A stretch of 5,506 nt of DNA from Thermoplasmata archaeon (GTDB lineage Archaea; Thermoplasmatota; Thermoplasmata; Thermoplasmatales; Thermoplasmataceae), in the NCBI GenBank assembly GCA_021797955.1, contig JAJZYV010000152.1, positions 1-5,506 of the forward strand, given 5' to 3'. Position numbers and translations under genes: made by a program. Within the stretch, counting starts at the first letter, position 1. The number at the start of each line of letters is the position of its first letter. The notes beneath the pieces were generated by a model. That model searched no databases. It was given only the letters and a program-made list of their open reading frames with translations, and was not told the DNA's origin. This document shows positions 5,382 through 5,506 of this stretch, in pieces.

Positions 5382-5506
5382 GAAATTTAGCTACCCTCAA
5401 AAATAAATCGATGTTTATATCTCAACGGTAATTTAGAATATTAGAGTTTCTGAGAACTACGAATTAAGACTTCTCTTAGATATGATCTTTCAAATTGAGA
5501 AACTTC
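5382..5506. other. 3' tail: intergenic start plus an unresolved gene edge
   Basis: After the TAA at 5379-5381 there is no T-run on the plus strand that would mark a clear terminator. Two incompatible frames run off the right edge. On the plus strand, the frame is open from the TAG at 5434-5436. Its first ATG is at 5482, giving MIFQIEKL to the edge. On the minus strand, a frame enters at 5506 and ends at a TAA at 5443-5441, giving 21 codons that end SSQKL. A T-rich stretch on the minus strand, ATTTATTTTTG at 5408-5398, would suit termination of such a convergent gene. I cannot decide between them from this much sequence. Confidence 0.35.
5414..5420 (+). promoter_or_regulatory. Possible TATA box for a gene beginning at the right edge
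   Basis: TTTATAT is close to the archaeal TATA consensus. Transcription would start near 5440-5446, which precedes the plus-strand ATG at 5482 by about 36-42 bases. The call depends on the plus-strand interpretation of the tail. If a convergent minus-strand gene ends here instead, this is just AT-rich spacer. Confidence 0.3.

Noticed and set aside
5445..5506. Inverted repeat AGTTTCT (5445-5451) and AGAAACT (near 5498-5504)
   Set aside because: The arms are seven bases with a gap of more than 40 bases, and both may lie within a coding edge; this is expected by chance.

Overview
The window is AT-rich and gene-dense, with no RNA genes, mobile elements or CRISPR arrays. Several features point to an archaeon, most plausibly a member of the Thermoplasmatales. 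A thiolase-superfamily gene overlaps a DUF35 Zn-ribbon/OB-fold gene. Possible TATA boxes lie upstream of first genes that have no clear Shine-Dalgarno, while the gene inside the operon has a perfect GGAGG. Arginine is mostly encoded by AGA/AGG, and GTG and TTG starts occur. The lineage is an inference; no marker gene is present.

Layout, left to right. (1) Positions 1-1698, minus strand: a two-gene operon. The 420-aa thiolase-fold protein comes first. Its stop overlaps the start of the DUF35 partner by 4 bases (ATGA), and the partner runs off the left edge. The thiolase-like protein has glycine where thiolases carry their nucleophilic cysteine, so it is probably not an ordinary thiolase. The best-known Cys-less thiolase homologue with a DUF35 partner is the bacterial steroid aldolase Ltp2-ChsH2(DUF35). 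(2) Positions 1699-1800: a short intergenic region with a TATA-like box for the thiolase operon and an imperfect inverted repeat. (3) Positions 1801-4108, minus strand: a second two-gene unit, made of a 155-aa protein with two membrane helices followed 22 nt later by a 605-aa APC-fold permease with extra membrane helices at both ends. (4) Positions 4109-4181: a very AT-rich divergent promoter region with a small dyad, TATTA-N5-TAATA. (5) Positions 4182-5381, plus strand: a soluble protein of up to 399 aa that I do not recognise. (6) Positions 5382-5506: a tail with a TATA-like box and two competing short open frames running off the right edge.

How the genes work together is only partly readable. 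The thiolase-like/DUF35 pair almost certainly forms one acyl-CoA-handling complex. The small membrane protein and the permease probably form one membrane module. The divergent soluble protein may be co-regulated with that module. Nothing in the sequence links the permease's substrate to the acyl-CoA enzyme except proximity and shared strand. The strongest candidate for new biology is the Cys-less thiolase-like/DUF35 pair in an archaeon. Next come the unrecognised 399-aa protein and the unusually long permease with its small partner.
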